Shown: positions 47,535-50,075 of the stretch, piece after piece
Position numbering within the stretch: the first letter of the stretch is position 1
Layout: each line of letters starts with the position of its first letter
Assembly: GCA_019359015.1 (NCBI GenBank)
Contig: JAHHID010000059.1
Location: 1-50,075, forward strand
From: Spirirestis rafaelensis WJT71-NPBG6
GTDB lineage: Bacteria > Cyanobacteriota > Cyanobacteriia > Cyanobacteriales > Nostocaceae
DNA length: 50,075 nt
Reading direction: 5' to 3'
Program-made: the position numbers and the translations under genes
The notes under the pieces: model-generated
Database searches by the model: none
Told to the model about the DNA's origin: nothing
Seen by the model: the letters and a program-made list of their open reading frames with translations, nothing else

Positions 47535-48602
47535 ATGGATAACTCATATTTACTAAGTCAAGTTTCGTTAACTTTTACTGACGGTTTTAAACAATACAGA
47601 GAAGACCTTTCAGCGGTGCTGCTGACTCCAGAAAAGCATTTGTGGTTGGGTTCAGACGAAACCTCGACTATTGAGCGTCTTTCTTTGGTTGATGGGGATA
47701 ATTTTGCAAATCATGAACGCTATCGAGTAGCAGAATTTATTGATTTACCGGCACCAGAAGAAGAAGAAATTGACATTGAAGGACTTGCTTACACTGATTA
47801 TTATCTTTGGTTAGTGGGTTCCCATAGTTACAAACGCAAAAAGCCTAAATCTGATAAATCAGATGAAAAAAACATCCAAAGACTGGCAGCAATTGCTACA
47901 GAACCTAATCGTTATATTCTGGGAAGAATTCCGCTTGTGGACGGTAAGTTGTTTTCATCATGCCCGCACCCACAAAATCCAGATATATTGTTAAGTGCCG
48001 CCAAACTGGAACTAACTCCGACAGGAAACTTGTTAATGACAGCTTTAGCAGACGATCCTCATTTAGGCTTTTTTGTGAAAGCAGCAATTCCGGGGAAAGA
48101 TAATGGCTTTGATGTGGAAGGGATGGCTATTTGTCAAAAGCGAGTTTTTATCGGTTTGCGCGGTCCGGTTTTGCGTGGTTGGGCGGTGATGCTGGAAGTA
48201 GAATTAGAAACATCTACCCCCGGAATCATGACACTGGGGGAAATTGGCAAACAGGGAAAGCTATATAAAAAGCATTTTCTGTTTTTGAATGGTTTGGGAA
48301 TTCGGGATATGCATCTTGATGGTGAAGATTTGTTGATTTTAGCCGGACCGACAATGGATTTAGATGGACCGGTGCAACTTTATCGTTTGCGAAATGCTGT
48401 GAATCTGTCAGAAAACACGCTTCATTATCCAGAGTTTCTGCAAGATATTCCTTATGGAAACAAAGTTGAACACGCTGAAGGCTTTGCGCTATTTCAAGAT
48501 GTAACAGGGATACCTTCTGTATTGGTGGTTTATGACTCGCCGGCAAAAACTAGGCTTTTTGGTGATGGTGGTGTGATGGCTGATGTATTCCGTCTGGCTT
48601 AA
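47535..48602 (+). CDS. DUF3616 domain protein
   Basis: This 355-residue protein (ATG 47535; the frame could start from TTG 47511) reads QYREDLSAVLLTPEKHLWLG, IDIEGLAYTDYYLWLVGSHS, NGFDVEGMAICQKRVFIGLR and VEHAEGFALF. The repeated D-x-E-G-(L/M/F)-A pattern is that of the DUF3616 beta-propeller-like fold. There is no signal peptide. The function is unknown. Its 3' end overlaps the convergent NIL-ferredoxin gene by 4 bases. Confidence 0.88.
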   Translation: MDNSYLLSQVSLTFTDGFKQYREDLSAVLLTPEKHLWLGSDETSTIERLSLVDGDNFANHERYRVAEFIDLPAPEEEEIDIEGLAYTDYYLWLVGSHSYKRKKPKSDKSDEKNIQRLAAIATEPNRYILGRIPLVDGKLFSSCPHPQNPDILLSAAKLELTPTGNLLMTALADDPHLGFFVKAAIPGKDNGFDVEGMAICQKRVFIGLRGPVLRGWAVMLEVELETSTPGIMTLGEIGKQGKLYKKHFLFLNGLGIRDMHLDGEDLLILAGPTMDLDGPVQLYRLRNAVNLSENTLHYPEFLQDIPYGNKVEHAEGFALFQDVTGIPSVLVVYDSPAKTRLFGDGGVMADVFRLA

Positions 48603-49003
48603 AGGTTGGTTGAGATTGCTTGAACGGGACAGGTGGGTATACATTGTTCGCAGACGATGCAGCGCGATCGGGTAAATGTCAGCTTATATGTTTCCGGATT
48701 TAGGGTAAGCGCTTCGGTGGGACAAACTCCTGTACACAAGCCACAGTGGACACACACATCTTCATCAATCACTATTTCCCCTAATGTAAGGGAAACGCTG
48801 ATATGTTGCGATCGCATCCACTCAATCGCCGCATCTAGCTGATCTATGTCGCCTGATAATTCAACTACAAGTTTACCAATTTGATTTGGAGCAACTTGAG
48901 CGCGAATAATATTTGCAGCTACGTTGAATTCTTTCGCCAGTCTATAGGTAACTGGCATTTGTACGGCGCGTTTGGGAAACGTGAGAGTAACTCTTTTTTT
49001 CAC
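48599..49003 (-). CDS. NIL-domain 4Fe-4S ferredoxin
   Basis: This 134-residue protein has a NIL domain (residues 1-78; VTYRLAKEFNVAANIIRAQV, GKLVVELSG) and a two-cluster ferredoxin tail: CVHCGLCTGVCP (Cys84, 87, 90, 94) and CIVCEQCIPTCP (Cys115, 118, 121, 125). NIL domains bind amino acids such as methionine in MetN-like transporters. In this fused form the protein is proposed in methionine or sulphur metabolism as an electron carrier. The length matches cyanobacterial homologues. Confidence 0.93.
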   Translation of the reverse strand: MKKRVTLTFPKRAVQMPVTYRLAKEFNVAANIIRAQVAPNQIGKLVVELSGDIDQLDAAIEWMRSQHISVSLTLGEIVIDEDVCVHCGLCTGVCPTEALTLNPETYKLTFTRSRCIVCEQCIPTCPVQAISTNL

Positions 49004-49122
49004 AGCTTTAGAAAAGGGTTTTTCTTTGTTTTACCTTAAACGTTCCCTAAGCCGCGCAGAACTAAAGTTCGGGGCTAACAGCTTAAGCTCATTTAAATGG
49101 ACTTAACATTCTAGCAGAATAG

Positions 49123-49151
49123 GCATTAGTCCTCTTTTAGAAGACTAGTGC
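49123..49151. other. stem-loop in the leader region between NIL-ferredoxin and thioredoxin genes
   Basis: GCATTAGTC (49123-49131) pairs with GACTAGTGC (49143-49151), one G-U pair, with a further TCT/AGA inside. A second weak stem (GAAC-TAAA-GTTC, about 49050-49061) lies nearby. It could be part of a leader RNA for either gene. No known riboswitch is recognised. Confidence 0.4.
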
Positions 49152-49284
49152 TATTAGCCATTCGGTTTATAACCCCTCGCGGGTGATGATACAGGACAGG
49201 CGTGCAAGTGTGGAATTACAAACCACCAAGAGGAAAGAGGTAAACTGAAGAAGACGCAGCTTAATAAGATTTAATAAATTTGTT

Positions 49285-49872
49285 ATGAGTACAGATTCAC
49301 CTATATCTCCTCAAAAGCCAGAAATTACGAGTGGGACGCGCTTAAGAAATTTTCTCATTGCAATGGTAGCGATCGCTCTTAGCGTTGCCTTATTTTTAGG
49401 ATTGCGAACTCAAACACCAGAAGCTTCTCTTGTGAAGTTAGATGAAGCGTCTACACCATTAGAATTAGCTTTGACAAACGGCAAGCCAACGCTAATGGAG
49501 TTTTATGCTGATTGGTGTACTGTTTGCCAAAAAATGGCACCAGATATGCAGCAGTTGGAGACGCAATATGCTGACAAAGTTAATTTTGTCATGCTGAATG
49601 TAGATAATAACAAATGGCTGCCAGAGATGTTGAAGTATCGGGTTGATGGAATTCCCCATTTTGTTTTTTTGGACAAAGATGCAGAAACCATCGCCCAGGC
49701 GATCGGCGATCAACCGCGTACAATTATGGGAAGTAATTTAGAAGCCTTGGTTGCTGGTTCTGCTCTGCCTTATGCTCAAGCTAGCGGACAAGTTTCTAAA
49801 TTTACCGCACCAGTTAAACCAACGAGTAGTAAAGACGATCCTCGCCTTCATAGTAGCCAAGTTGTGAATTAG
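49285..49872 (+). CDS. txlA: membrane-anchored thioredoxin-like protein (TxlA/HCF164 type)
   Basis: This 195-residue protein has an N-terminal membrane helix (LIAMVAIALSVALFLGL, about residues 24-40) and a thioredoxin fold with WCTVC (Cys78, Cys81) in MEFYADWCTVCQKMAP. A cis-Pro loop (VDGIPHFVFLD) follows. The catalytic pair and anchor match TxlA/HCF164, which passes reducing power across the thylakoid membrane for cytochrome b6f assembly. The C-terminus is longer and polar. A terminator follows at 49908. Confidence 0.9.
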   Translation: MSTDSPISPQKPEITSGTRLRNFLIAMVAIALSVALFLGLRTQTPEASLVKLDEASTPLELALTNGKPTLMEFYADWCTVCQKMAPDMQQLETQYADKVNFVMLNVDNNKWLPEMLKYRVDGIPHFVFLDKDAETIAQAIGDQPRTIMGSNLEALVAGSALPYAQASGQVSKFTAPVKPTSSKDDPRLHSSQVVN

Positions 49873-49907
49873 CAAAAATTCTTAATTCCTGAGTTTACTT
49901 TCCTGAA

Positions 49908-49944
49908 ATTCCCCTCCTCTGTTGGTGGGGAATATTATTTTTTT
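49908..49944 (+). terminator. intrinsic terminator of the thioredoxin gene
   Basis: ATTCCCC (49908-49914) pairs with GGGGAAT (49927-49933), followed by ATTATTTTTTT. It lies 36 bases after the thioredoxin stop. Confidence 0.7.
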
Positions 49945-50013
49945 GCTTTATAGCAGTCGCCACCTGAGTCAGGACGTAAGATAGATGAAGAAATGATTAG
50001 TTTCCGCATTCCT

Positions 50014-50075
50014 ATGGCAAACCCTTATAGTTATGACCTGCGACGAAAAGTGATAGAGGCAATTGAACTCAATGG
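50014..50075 (+). CDS. IS630-family transposase, 5' end (runs off the window)
   Basis: The frame from ATG 50014 reads MANPYSYDLRRKVIEAIELN and continues past the window edge. PYSYDLR-K-V-I-x-A-I-x-x-G is the usual start of IS630/Tc1-type transposases with an HTH to follow. An in-frame ATG at 49993 would add a few residues. Completeness cannot be judged. Confidence 0.65.
   Translation, partial: MANPYSYDLRRKVIEAIELN

Overview
The window reads as chromosome of a filamentous (Nostocales-type) cyanobacterium. GCGATCGC (HIP1) sites are frequent. Heptameric tandem repeats (GTCAACA, GCCCAAT, GAATTTT types) sit between genes. Gene content is typical of the group: RMD1/DUF155, a CoaR/CoaT cobalt module, a TxlA/HCF164-like thioredoxin, a NIL-domain ferredoxin, DUF4912 and DUF3616. 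I saw no rRNA, tRNA or CRISPR array. Both ends of the window lie in transposase genes of apparent IS630 type.

Layout. 1-6.2 kb is worn accessory DNA: a transposase tail, a MITE, a nitroreductase, a lone TnpB element beside a gene remnant, a MocA-like nucleotidyltransferase, an ArsR-AHSA1 pair with two clear operators, then four half-genes (nucleotidyltransferase, ClpP, epimerase, HlyD) in series. 6.2-10.4 kb is an exopolysaccharide module (cellulose-synthase-like GT2 with PilZ, GH10 glycanase, small exported protein) whose HlyD partner is reduced to a C-terminal stub. 10.6-20.3 kb holds XdhC, an OmpR-type two-component pair, an M28 peptidase, an exported PDZ-less HtrA, a nucleoside phosphorylase, and a three-gene operon of a catalytically dead HtrA-like protein, an intact one and a degenerate response regulator. 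20.4-24 kb holds an NDP-kinase-like protein, a pentapeptide protein, a divergent IF-3 apparently starting at AUU, and RMD1. 24.2-27.5 kb is a TetR gene, a DUF2141 protein and an Omp85-type barrel preceded by the decayed end of a duplicate. 27.9-32.2 kb is one very long repeat-rich protein with a PstS-like head and a DUF4912 tail.

32.4-50 kb contains a second MITE, coaR, a MASE1-GGDEF-EAL protein lying between coaR and coaT, coaT with a dispersed repeat inserted in frame, a large stand-alone GHKL ATPase, serC, an orphan DUF4255 (contractile-injection tail) gene flanked by broken neighbours, a universal stress protein, an alpha/beta hydrolase, CHAD and DUF3616 proteins, the NIL ferredoxin and the thioredoxin. 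The main themes are gene decay with precise half-gene junctions, spread of one purine/pyrimidine repeat family (including into a coding region), and metal or stress regulation with visible operators. The best candidates for undescribed biology are the dead/active protease operon, the orphan GHKL ATPase and the repeat-invaded CoaT.
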